From assembly GCA_963710975.1 (NCBI GenBank), contig CAVQCG010000004.1:806001-870000 (forward strand): DNA of 64,000 bases, read 5' to 3'. The notes beneath the pieces were generated by a model, which saw nothing but the letters and a program-made list of their open reading frames with translations, did no database searches and had not been told where the DNA came from. Made by a program: the position numbers and the translations under genes. The stretch comes from JBBQXH01 sp963710975 (GTDB lineage: Bacteria > Actinomycetota > Thermoleophilia > Gaiellales > Gaiellaceae). Each line of letters begins with the position of its first letter. The stretch's first letter is position 1. This document shows, piece by piece, positions 56,324-64,000 of the stretch.

Positions 56324-57360
56324 TACGCCCCCTTCCGGTAGATGGGTTTCTCGACGATGCGGGCGGCCTTCCGCCGCCCGCGGAGATCGATCGTGAGCGG
56401 CGTGCCGGGCTCTGCACGCTCGCGCGGCACGTAGGCGAGACCGATGCCCTGCTCGAGCATCGGCGAGAATCCGCCGGACGTCACCTCACCGCCCTCCAGG
56501 ATGCGCATCCCCTGCCGCGGGATCGCCTTCTCCTCCATGACGAACGCGACGAGACGCTCCGCGGGCCCCGCCTCGCGCTCCCGGCGCATGACCTCGACCC
56601 CGGGGAACTCCTTCTCGAGCGCGCACGCCCAGCCCAACCCCGCCTGGATCGGCGTGCGCTCGTGGGTCAGATCCTGGCCGTGGAGCGGGTAGCAGACCTC
56701 GAGGCGCAGCGTGTCGCGGGCCCCGAGACCGCACGGGGTGATGCCGCGGTCGAGAATGGCGTCCCAGAGCCCCCCGGCGTCGTCCGGAGCACACAGCAGC
56801 TCGCAGCCCCGTTCGCCGGTGTAGCCGGTCCCGCAGACGACGCAGTCGACGCCGAGGATTCGCGCTTCCCGGAACGTGAACGGCAAAACCTCAACCTCGA
56901 GTCGAGGAAGAGCTTCTGGGCCCTGGACCGCCAGCATCGCCCAATTCGCGGAGACATCCCGAGCCGAGGAGATCGCGGCGGCGTCCACGGCCGTGTTGGC
57001 GGCGTTCACGACGAGAAGGTACCCGTCGTCACGGCGGTAGACGATCAGGTCGTCGATGATTCCGCCGCCATCGTTGGGCAGGAGGGTGTACTGGGCCTCC
57101 CCGGGCTCGATGCGATCCAGGTCGTTCGTCAGGAGCCCTTGCAGCGTCCGGTGCGCATCATCCCCCGCCAGCTCCAGCTGGCCCATATGGGACACGTCGA
57201 ACACGCCGGCGTGCTCGCGCACGGCCCGGTGCTCGTCGACGATCGACGTGTACTGCACCGGCATCTCCCAGCCGGCGAAGGGGACGAGGCGGGCGCCGAG
57301 GGCGGCGTGGCGGTCGAAGAGCGGCGTCCGCCGAAGCGTCTGCACGTCAGCAAGTCTCAC
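56323..57360 (-). CDS. gcvT: Glycine-cleavage system T protein (aminomethyltransferase)
   Basis: 345 residues. Transfers the aminomethyl carbon to tetrahydrofolate, releasing ammonia. Folate-binding segments include LVPFAGWEMPVQYTSIVDEHRAVREHAGVFDVSHMGQ, CGTGYTGERGCELLC and CGLGARDTLRLEVCYPLHGQDL. I choose GTG 57360 rather than the TTG seven codons upstream because TACACG (complement of 57370-57375) lies 9 nt before this GTG and would serve as the -10. First gene of the operon. The folate carbon it makes joins that from ftcD in the hut operon. Confidence 0.93.
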   Translation of the reverse strand: MRLADVQTLRRTPLFDRHAALGARLVPFAGWEMPVQYTSIVDEHRAVREHAGVFDVSHMGQLELAGDDAHRTLQGLLTNDLDRIEPGEAQYTLLPNDGGGIIDDLIVYRRDDGYLLVVNAANTAVDAAAISSARDVSANWAMLAVQGPEALPRLEVEVLPFTFREARILGVDCVVCGTGYTGERGCELLCAPDDAGGLWDAILDRGITPCGLGARDTLRLEVCYPLHGQDLTHERTPIQAGLGWACALEKEFPGVEVMRREREAGPAERLVAFVMEEKAIPRQGMRILEGGEVTSGGFSPMLEQGIGLAYVPRERAEPGTPLTIDLRGRRKAARIVEKPIYRKGA

Positions 57361-57416
57361 TCGCTCAGACGTGTAGCGCAAGTGATGATTGCTGACGATG
57401 GCGGTAAGCTCTCCTG
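57361..57416. promoter_or_regulatory. Divergent promoter region gcvT / lysR
   Basis: 56 bp between the gcvT and lysR starts, too short for a glycine riboswitch. It contains TACACG (minus strand) 9 nt before gcvT and TAAGCT (57405-57410) 6 nt before the lysR ATG. The regulator probably acts on this region. Confidence 0.6.
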
Positions 57417-58412
57417 ATGCTCGACGTTCGCCGTCTCACCGTGCTTCGCGAGGTCGCGCTCCATGGCTCGCTGGCCGCCGCGGCGAGGGCGCTCGCGTTC
57501 ACGCCCTCCGCTGTCTCCCAGCAGGTCTCCGCCCTCGAGCGCGAGGCGGGCGTCCCGCTGATCGAGCGCTCACGCAGCGGCGTCGAGCTGACGGACGCCG
57601 GCCGGGCGCTCGTCGCGAGAACGGAGTCGATCCTCGCCGAGCTGTCCGGCGCGCAGGCGGACCTCGAGGCGATCGTCGCCCGGCGCTCGGGCGTGCTGCG
57701 CATCGGCGCCTTTCCGACGGCCGGGTTCGAGCTCGTGCCCGCGGCCATCGTCGCCTTCGCGGCTCAGTACCCCGACGTCGAGCTCCGGCTCGTCGAGCTC
57801 GAGCCGGAGCTCAGCCTTCCCCGCTTGCGGCTCGGTGAGCTCGACCTGGCGGTCGCCTTCGAGTGCGACTACGTACCGCTGCCGCTCGACTCGGGCTTCG
57901 AGCAGGAGACGCTCTTTCGCGAGCCGATGCTGGTGCTCTCCCAGAAGACGGCGCGTCGTACCGGCGAGCCGCTCGATCTCCGCGAGCTCGCCGAGACGCC
58001 GTGGATCGCGCCTGACCCCGGGAGCACGATCCACGAGTTCACGGTGCGCGTCTGCCAGGCCGCGGGCTTCGAGCCGGCGATCGCCTCGATCTGGAACGAC
58101 TTCCGAGTCGTGCGCGTGCTCGTCTCGGCAGGAGTCGGCGTCGCGTTCGTCCCGAAGATCGCCGCAGCCGCGACCCGCGGCGTGGTCGCCCGTGAAATTC
58201 AGGGCTCCCCCGGCCGCCGCGTCTTCGCCGCGTGGCGCCCGGGCACCGCGAGGGCCCCGCTCGTCGAGGCGCTGATCGGCGCATTTCGCGACGCAGTACG
58301 CGCTGTGCAGGCCATTTCCGACTCGCTGACTCCGGCCCATTTCTTCTTCGCGCGCGCGAGGGGATCAAGTTTCCGGGTCGAAATACCGAGAGTTCAGTCA
58401 TGCGGGGCGTAA
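57417..58412 (+). CDS. LysR-family transcriptional regulator divergent from gcv operon
   Basis: 331 residues. The HTH reads VRRLTVLREVALHGSLAAAARALAFTPSAVSQQVSALEREAG and the effector domain starts near residue 92 (GVLRIGAFPTAGFELVPAAIVAFAAQYPDVEL). The C-terminus (from about ALIGAFRDAVRAV) has an atypical Arg/Phe-rich tail of about 30 residues. TAAGCT lies 6 nt before the ATG. Being divergent from gcvT makes it a candidate regulator of glycine cleavage, though it is not clearly GcvA. Confidence 0.9.
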   Translation: MLDVRRLTVLREVALHGSLAAAARALAFTPSAVSQQVSALEREAGVPLIERSRSGVELTDAGRALVARTESILAELSGAQADLEAIVARRSGVLRIGAFPTAGFELVPAAIVAFAAQYPDVELRLVELEPELSLPRLRLGELDLAVAFECDYVPLPLDSGFEQETLFREPMLVLSQKTARRTGEPLDLRELAETPWIAPDPGSTIHEFTVRVCQAAGFEPAIASIWNDFRVVRVLVSAGVGVAFVPKIAAAATRGVVAREIQGSPGRRVFAAWRPGTARAPLVEALIGAFRDAVRAVQAISDSLTPAHFFFARARGSSFRVEIPRVQSCGA

Positions 58413-58528
58413 GCGGATTGTTAGGAGAGTTGGAGCCAGGTTGCCTCCATCCGGAACCGGTGGTAGGCTCCGCGACCGACCTACGCCCTCTTTGGGAAAG
58501 GAGAGTTCATGCGATTGGGAGGGGTGAT

Positions 58529-61383
58529 ATGAGTACATCGAGTACTCGGAAGGGCCGGCGCAAAGCCGTTGGCGTGCTTGTCACGCTGGCTGCGGCGTTC
58601 GGTCTCTTCCTCAGTCTCGGCGGAACCGCTTCGGCGGCGGTCGGGTGCACGTTCCGGAACGGTGCGACGGGACTTCGTCAACATCGTCATCAACGATGCC
58701 GTTCCGCCGTTCGACAACACAGTCACGATCAAGCGGAGCGGCCAGAGCATCACGGTCAACGGCATGCCGTTCTGCAGTGACGGGTTCGGCGGCAGTCGCC
58801 ACGGTCATCAACACCGATCAGATCAACGTGCACACCGGCTCTCTGCCTGGCGCGGACGGCAACGACACGCTGACGATCGACGTGTCGGCGGGGCCGTTCT
58901 CGCCCGGTTTCACTCGGCGAGCTTCCGACCGGGCCTGAACGAGATCGAGTGGTTCGTCGATCTCGGTGCGGCTGCGAACGACGTGGTGGTCACCGGTTCG
59001 AATGCCGCTGACGGCGTCTCGGGCGGCCAGGATGGCGCGCCTGGGACGAACTGGGACGGGCTGCCCGTCACCGCTGCCGAACGGCGACACGTTCGCCCTG
59101 CCCGACGTACGGTGACCTGCTGCTCAACCTGAACGCGGGTCTCCTGACCGATGACCGACGCCGACGTCTGGGTTGTCAGCCAGAACAGTGTGCTCGGCGG
59201 CCGGTCCGTGGGTTCGTGTCGTGTCGGGCTGTTTCATCGACAGCCTCGAGCTCGACCTCGGGCTTGGCGACAACGTCGTCTTCCTGAAGGGCGGAGACGG
59301 AACCGGCTTCGCGACTCTGCGATCGGTCGGGCCCAGAACACTGCCCGACGGCTTCGTCACCAGCCCGGTCCCGGTCGGGATCTTCACCGGCTCGGGGAAC
59401 GACACGATCATCGGGAGCGAGTGCTCCGACTTCATCCAGCCGGGCGGCGGGAACGACTTCGTCGACGGCAACGGGCCGGACATCTCGATAGCGTGTGCGA
59501 TCCAGGATGACATCCTGGCGACGTGGGGCTTCTTCCCGTTCGGCGGCTCGCCTGTCGACTTCCCGTTCCCGGTTGCTGATTTCGGCTGCGAGGTCAGCGG
59601 CGACATCATCGACCTGTCGAGCCTTGACGGGCCGGCGACGATCACGATCAACGAGGATGGCTCGGTCACGATCACCGGGCATCCCCGGTGTGTTCGTCGG
59701 CATCGAGCATGTCATCGGTACGAAGGGCAACGACACGCTCAACGGCAACTCCCGGAGCAACTTCCTGGGCGGCGCCGGTGGTGACGACATCATCAACGGC
59801 AACGGTGGCGATCTGACGTCCTCGACGGCGGCGACGGGAACGACACCATCGCCGGTGGTCTTGGCAACGACGTCCAGATCGGCGGTGCCGGCGACGATAC
59901 GTTCGACGAGAACCAGCCGCTTGACAAGGACGGGAACCCGGCCTACGGGCCGCTCGGTAACGGTGCTGACCCGATCGATGGTGGCGCCGGTACCGACCGG
60001 TCCTCTACGACAAGCGGACGAACAACATCGTCGTCTACCTTGGCCTGATCAGCACGTTCAACGATGGTGCTGATACGAACAGTGATGGTCTGACGAACGA
60101 GTTCGACGACGTGTTCTTCACGACGGAGAACGTCAAGACTGGTTCGGGTAACGACCTGATCTCGGCCAACTTCACCAACAACCGTGCGAACAACGTGTTC
60201 ACCGACAACGCCGGCAACGACTGCGTCGAGGGTGGGCCTGGCAACGACCAGTTCCAGCAGGGCACGGCGCCGCAGGGTGCTGACGTCAGATCGGTGACAC
60301 CGGCTCCGATACGTCGAACTACGGAGCCGACACTGTCGCTGCCGTCGGACTTGCAGCTCAGGCGGCTGGACGCACGGATGCCATCCAGGGCAGCCTCGAC
60401 GGTGTCTCGAACGATGGCGACATCGCGACCAATGAGGGTGACGCCATCGGCGGGTTCAGCGTGAGCTGCCGCCCGGCAACGATCATCGTCAGCCCGCCGA
60501 TCGGGATCGTGGAGTTCTTCGGATTCCAGTTCCTCGATCACGTCCTGTCCTTCACGGACACGCCGATCCCGGGCCCCGCACCCACCTGCTTCTTCGTCGA
60601 CTGGAGCGGGACGCCAGCAGCAGGGCTTCTTCGACGGAAGCTTCTGTCCTGGTGAGCAGGTTGGTGGCGATAACTCCCCGCTCACGAACGTGGACGTGGA
60701 GAACGTGAACGGCGGCGCCGGGAACGACATCCTTGTCGGTTCCGACGTCGGGAACGTCCTCAACGGCCAGGGTGGCAACGACCAGATCAGTGGTAATGCC
60801 TCCACGGACCAGCTGAACGGTGGCGATGGTGACGACACCATCAACCCGGGCAGCGGGAACGATGCTGTTGACGGCGGTGCTGGCACCAACACGGTCGACT
60901 ACGCGTCGTCGGGTGCTGGCGGCGTCGGTGTCACGGTCAACCTGGTCACTGGCACGGCGTCGGGTGACGGCAACGACACCCTCGCGTCGATCCAGAACGT
61001 CAACGGCTCGTCCTTCTGCGGACGCGATCACCGGTGACGACAACGGCAACGCCCTCTGGGGACGCGGCGGCAACGACGCCATCCAGGGCAAGGGCGGAGA
61101 CGACACCGTCTTCGGTGGTGCCGGATCAGACCAGATCGCATCCGGCTCGGGCGCTGACAAGGTCAGCGGCCAGGATGGCAACGACGCCATCCAGGGCGGG
61201 GCGCAGAACGACTGGCTCCAGGGCGGCAACGGCCGCGACACCATCCTGGGCCAGAAGGGCAACGACAAGCTGTACGGGAACGCCCAGCCTGACTTCCTCA
61301 ACGGTGGTCCTGGCAACGACCTGTGCAAGCCTGGCTCGCCCGGACTCGCCCGCGGGGACGTCGCGATCAACTGCGAGGTCTAA
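58529..61383 (+). CDS. Secreted RTX calcium-binding repeat protein, many frameshifts
   Basis: About 950 residues if repaired. It starts at ATG 58529 (GGAGGGG upstream) with a signal peptide (VGVLVTLAAAFGLFLSLGGTASAAVG). The middle and end contain RTX nonapeptide repeats of the GGxGxDxUx kind: GTKGNDTLNGNSRSNFLGGAGGDDIINGNGG, GGAGNDILVG, GGDGDDTINPGSGNDAVDGGAG, GRGGNDAIQGKGGDDTVFGGAGSDQI. Such repeats fold with Ca2+ outside the cell. The frame changes at least eight times, both insertions and deletions, far more than in any neighbour. It may be a pseudogene or a badly read region. It ends before a strong terminator. Confidence 0.75.
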
Positions 61384-61410
61384 CTCTCCCCTCGTAGGTC
61401 AGTAGCAACG

Positions 61411-61445
61411 AAAAAGGCCGGCCCCCACGGGGGCCGGCCTTTTTT
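61411..61445 (+). terminator. Strong intrinsic terminator after the RTX gene
   Basis: AAAAAGGCCGGCCCCC, loop ACG, then the complementary arm and six T residues. The best terminator in the window. Confidence 0.92.
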
Positions 61446-61482
61446 ACGGTCCCTTCACAGCCTGGCTCTACACTCATTCACG

Positions 61483-62064
61483 ATGCATCTGCGCCTATCA
61501 GGGAGTGTCCGAGCCCTCGTCGCCGGGGCAGTCGTGATCCTCGTGAGCACCGCGTGCGCGCAGGCGGCCTCAACGACGGCCGCCCCGACTCCCGCACCGA
61601 AACCGTGGAGGCAGGCTGCCTCACAGCTCGACATGGTCGTCTACCGCCCGACCGATACCGCCGGACTGAAGCTCGGGTTCGTCCGGAAGATCGTCGACCC
61701 GTACTGCCACGATCTCACCTGGGAGAGCCTCCGCGGCATGTACACCGTCAAGGGCAGCTCCACACGTACGATCGAAGTCTTCGAGGGGAGCCCGCGTTAC
61801 TGCAACGGCACCTCCCTCCGGGGCCGCGCCGGCGCCAAGCCGCTGCTCGTCCACGGGAAGAAGGCAGTCGTGGTCGACCTCTGCGACGTCCGGGATTGCA
61901 CCTTCCGCGAGGGTGCCTGGGGCCTCGAGTGGTGTGAGCGGGGCACCACCGTCCAGTTGATCGCAGAGGGCGTTTCGAAGGAGCGACTCCTGCGCTTCGG
62001 CCGCAGCTTCCGCCCGGTCGACGCAGCACGGGGCACCGTCTGCCCGCCGCTCGCTGATTCGTAG
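61483..62064 (+). CDS. Lipoprotein-like secreted protein, unknown function
   Basis: 193 residues. The signal peptide ends VVILVSTACAQA, where STAC can serve as a lipobox. The mature domain contains five or more cysteines (PYCHDLTWESL, RYCNGTSL, DLCDVRDCTF, EWCERG, TVCPPL) and a mixed alpha/beta pattern. No family recognised. TACACT (61469-61474) lies 8 nt before the ATG, so the transcript is probably leaderless. Confidence 0.75.
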   Translation: MHLRLSGSVRALVAGAVVILVSTACAQAASTTAAPTPAPKPWRQAASQLDMVVYRPTDTAGLKLGFVRKIVDPYCHDLTWESLRGMYTVKGSSTRTIEVFEGSPRYCNGTSLRGRAGAKPLLVHGKKAVVVDLCDVRDCTFREGAWGLEWCERGTTVQLIAEGVSKERLLRFGRSFRPVDAARGTVCPPLADS

Positions 62065-62128
62065 CGGGGCAACGTCCCCCGTTCGGGCGCTCGACCCCGG
62101 CCCGGGTCATGCCGATGAGAGGCGAGAC

Positions 62129-63601
62129 GTGAATCGCGCTGCGGCAATCCTCGTTGTGTTCATCGTGGCGCTAGTGGCCGCATCGGCCGTGTCCGCGGCT
62201 GGAGCAGCCGTGCCAACGAGGGCGGTGGTCGTCACTCTGGCACCAGGTTCGGGGGCTACGGCTGCACGCGAGCTCGCCGGCTCCGTCGGTGGCCGGGTGA
62301 TCGGTGCGATTCCGGCCCTGAATGCCTACCTGATCGAGCTTCCAGCCGGCTCTCTCGCTCCGGCAGACGCAGCGGGAAGCCTGTCGGGCAGACCGTTGGT
62401 ACGCACCGCGGAGCAGACCCGTATGTATCGACCGCTCGAGATACCCGCGGTCGCCGCTCCGGACCCGCAGCAGGGCGCCCAGTGGCACCTGGCGAAGATC
62501 CACGCGGCCACTGCCTGGGCGACGACAACGGGCGATCCAGGAGTCGTCATCGCCGTGATCGACACCGGCGTCGACTACACACATCCAGACCTGGCGGCCA
62601 ACGTCACGATCGGTCCCGACCTCGCCGACGACGATGCCGACCCCATGGACACGTACGGTCACGGGACGCACGTCGCGGGTATCGCAGCAGCCGTCGCCGG
62701 AAACGGGATCGGCGGCTCGGGTGTCTGCCCTGCCTGCCGGATCCTCGCGATCAAGGTGTTCCCGGACGGATCAGGCTCAGCTGACGACTTCACCGTGGCA
62801 GAAGGGATCACGTGGGCAGCCGATCACGGGGCCGACGTCGTCAACCTCAGCCTCGGCGGCCCCGGCTCCTCGACCGTCCTCGAGAACGCCGTCAACTACG
62901 CAACCTCGCACAACGTCCTCGTCGTCGCCGCGGCCGGAAACGAAAGCACCTCGGCGCCGAGCTACCCAGGGGCGATCCCAGCTGCGATGGGCGTCGCAGC
63001 GACGACGAACGCCGACACGAAGGCAAGCTTCTCCAACTACGGCTCGTGGGTTGACATCGCCGCACCGGGTGTCGGGATCCTCTCGACAGTCCCGGGTGGT
63101 GGCTACGAGTCGTGGAGCGGAACCTCGATGGCCACGCCGGTGGTCGCGGGCGCAGCCGGCCTTGCGCTGGCGGGTCGCCCCGGCGCAACCGCCGCCTCCG
63201 TCAGGTCGCTGCTCCAGTCGACGACCGCCAGCGTCGCAGCCAGCTCCCGCGAGCCCCGCCTCGGGTACGGCCGTGTGGACCTCCTGAAGCTGTTCAGCGG
63301 GACAGGCGGCGGCTCGTCCACAGCCCCGCAGATCGTCACGGGAGCGCTCCCGGCCGCCAGGATCGGCGTCCAGTACGTCCAGGTGCTCGCCGCGACAGGC
63401 GGTACCCAGCCCTACGTCTGGTCGATCGCGAGCGGCTCGCTGCCGACCGGGCTGACCCTTACCTCGAACGGAACGATCACTGGCACACCTACGGTTCGTG
63501 GCTCCGCGACGTTCGCCCTACGTGTCACCGACGCCGCCTCGAAGACGGCGACCCGGTCGCTCACGATCACGGTGACGTCGTCGACCGGTCGCGCCAGGTA
63601 A
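62129..63601 (+). CDS. Secreted subtilisin-family (S8) serine protease
   Basis: 490 residues. Signal peptide (AAAILVVFIVALVAASAVSAAGA), an I9-like propeptide to about residue 100, then the catalytic domain with Asp145 (AVIDTGVDYTHPD), His181 (YGHGTHVAG) and Ser333 (SGTSMATPVVAG); the oxyanion Asn is in AAGNESTSAPS. From about residue 405 a putative Ig-like domain of the He_PIG type follows (PYVWSIASGSLPTGLTLTSNGTITGTPT). Start GTG 62129. It degrades extracellular protein. Confidence 0.93.
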   Translation: MNRAAAILVVFIVALVAASAVSAAGAAVPTRAVVVTLAPGSGATAARELAGSVGGRVIGAIPALNAYLIELPAGSLAPADAAGSLSGRPLVRTAEQTRMYRPLEIPAVAAPDPQQGAQWHLAKIHAATAWATTTGDPGVVIAVIDTGVDYTHPDLAANVTIGPDLADDDADPMDTYGHGTHVAGIAAAVAGNGIGGSGVCPACRILAIKVFPDGSGSADDFTVAEGITWAADHGADVVNLSLGGPGSSTVLENAVNYATSHNVLVVAAAGNESTSAPSYPGAIPAAMGVAATTNADTKASFSNYGSWVDIAAPGVGILSTVPGGGYESWSGTSMATPVVAGAAGLALAGRPGATAASVRSLLQSTTASVAASSREPRLGYGRVDLLKLFSGTGGGSSTAPQIVTGALPAARIGVQYVQVLAATGGTQPYVWSIASGSLPTGLTLTSNGTITGTPTVRGSATFALRVTDAASKTATRSLTITVTSSTGRAR

Positions 63602-64000
63602 GCCCGCCGCCAGGCTTGGTGAGCGAGCCGCGGCCCGTTCCTTCTGCGTCCGATGCCCCTCCGGGGTCAGACCCCAAGCGAGACGCCGGGAAGTTGTTGC
63701 ACTCTTGCCGACGCTTCGGCACGATCCGTCGCCTTTCTTGTGGATGGCGGTCTCCATGACGCACTCAGTCATGCGCCGGGACCGGCTCATTCAGACAGTA
63801 ACCGGCCAGTCGTATGGTGGCTTCTGTGGACGAAGCGCGCGCCTTCTGTCACGGTTCGATGCCCGGCGGAGGCAACGCCTAGCGCCGTCTGACGCCTCCG
63901 CCGTTGCTCACCTCGAGCCGTTCGGCCCGGGGAGCCTTCATGGCGCCGTCCACCGGAGTCCGCGGCGCGTTCGCTGCCTGGGGGCTCGCTACTCGTCGCG
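63602..64000. other. Unassigned right end of the window
   Basis: 399 bp after the subtilisin gene. TATGGT near 63813 followed by a short frame (SVDEARAFCHGSMPGGGNA) ends at a stop after about 20 codons; it may be a small ORF or the edge of a frameshifted gene that continues beyond the window. No RNA or repeat seen. Confidence 0.4.

Overview
The window is high-GC DNA (roughly two thirds G+C by eye) with tightly packed genes. Many genes overlap by 4 bp (ATGA, GTGA, TTGA), GTG starts are frequent, and many start codons lie 6-10 nt behind a -10 hexamer. Together with the gene families present (DUF1707, ECF sigma with anti-sigma, split glycine dehydrogenase, LysR-type isocitrate lyase locus) this points to an actinobacterium, possibly of the Thermoleophilia type. 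The phylum is fairly well supported; the class is a guess.

Layout. 1-3.5 kb (minus): an operon ending in hisS and the 5' part of aspS. 3.6-10.4 kb (minus): a complete histidine-degradation operon ftcD-hutH-hisD-like-hutU-hutI, transcribed away from a uracil-DNA glycosylase gene across only 21 bp. 11.1-13.8 kb: a repeat patch, isocitrate lyase preceded by a 51-residue Cys-rich small ORF, and a divergent LysR regulator. 13.8-19.1 kb (plus): a heterodimeric ABC exporter, a membrane protein, an HD-domain protein with His-Cys in place of His-Asp, and tRNA-Gln. 19.2-25.3 kb: DUF1707 protein, DHFR-like reductase, alginate-lyase-like secreted protein, two tandem trypsin-like proteases and a secreted small protein.

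25.3-43.4 kb looks like an old integrated island. It starts at tRNA-Glu followed by a decayed tyrosine recombinase and carries mostly membrane, ion and stress genes: a two-TM USP-like protein, a potassium channel, an AhpD-like protein, a MalT/LAL-type LuxR regulator, DUF1254, two DUF1269 paralogues, a lipoprotein, YihY/BrkB, DedA, DUF4239, a ZIP transporter, DUF2252, a diacylglycerol-kinase-like protein, DUF402 and a DUF7144-type protein. A 17-bp palindrome (best copy TCATCCGATTCGGATGA) occurs five times between 30.4 and 38.3 kb, always upstream of island genes, including the LuxR gene. This previously unnamed putative regulon is the most interesting signal here. The DUF1254-DUF1269 pair is duplicated, and the second DUF1254 copy is an internal-deletion remnant.

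44.0-64 kb: ECF sigma with its membrane anti-sigma candidate, a third trypsin-like protease, gltX, nfo, a small histidine kinase, a nine-cysteine protein of unknown role, a Ca2+/H+ antiporter, rlmN, the glycine-cleavage operon gcvT-gcvH-gcvPA-gcvPB with a divergent LysR gene, a large RTX-repeat surface protein, a lipoprotein and a subtilisin.

Many otherwise sound genes carry 1-nt frameshifts, often in short homopolymers (hutI, hisD, luxR, yihY, dedA, gltX, CAX and others). Their number, their presence in housekeeping genes such as gltX, and the good reading frames around them suggest base-calling indels more than true decay. The integrase and the second DUF1254 copy look like real remnants.
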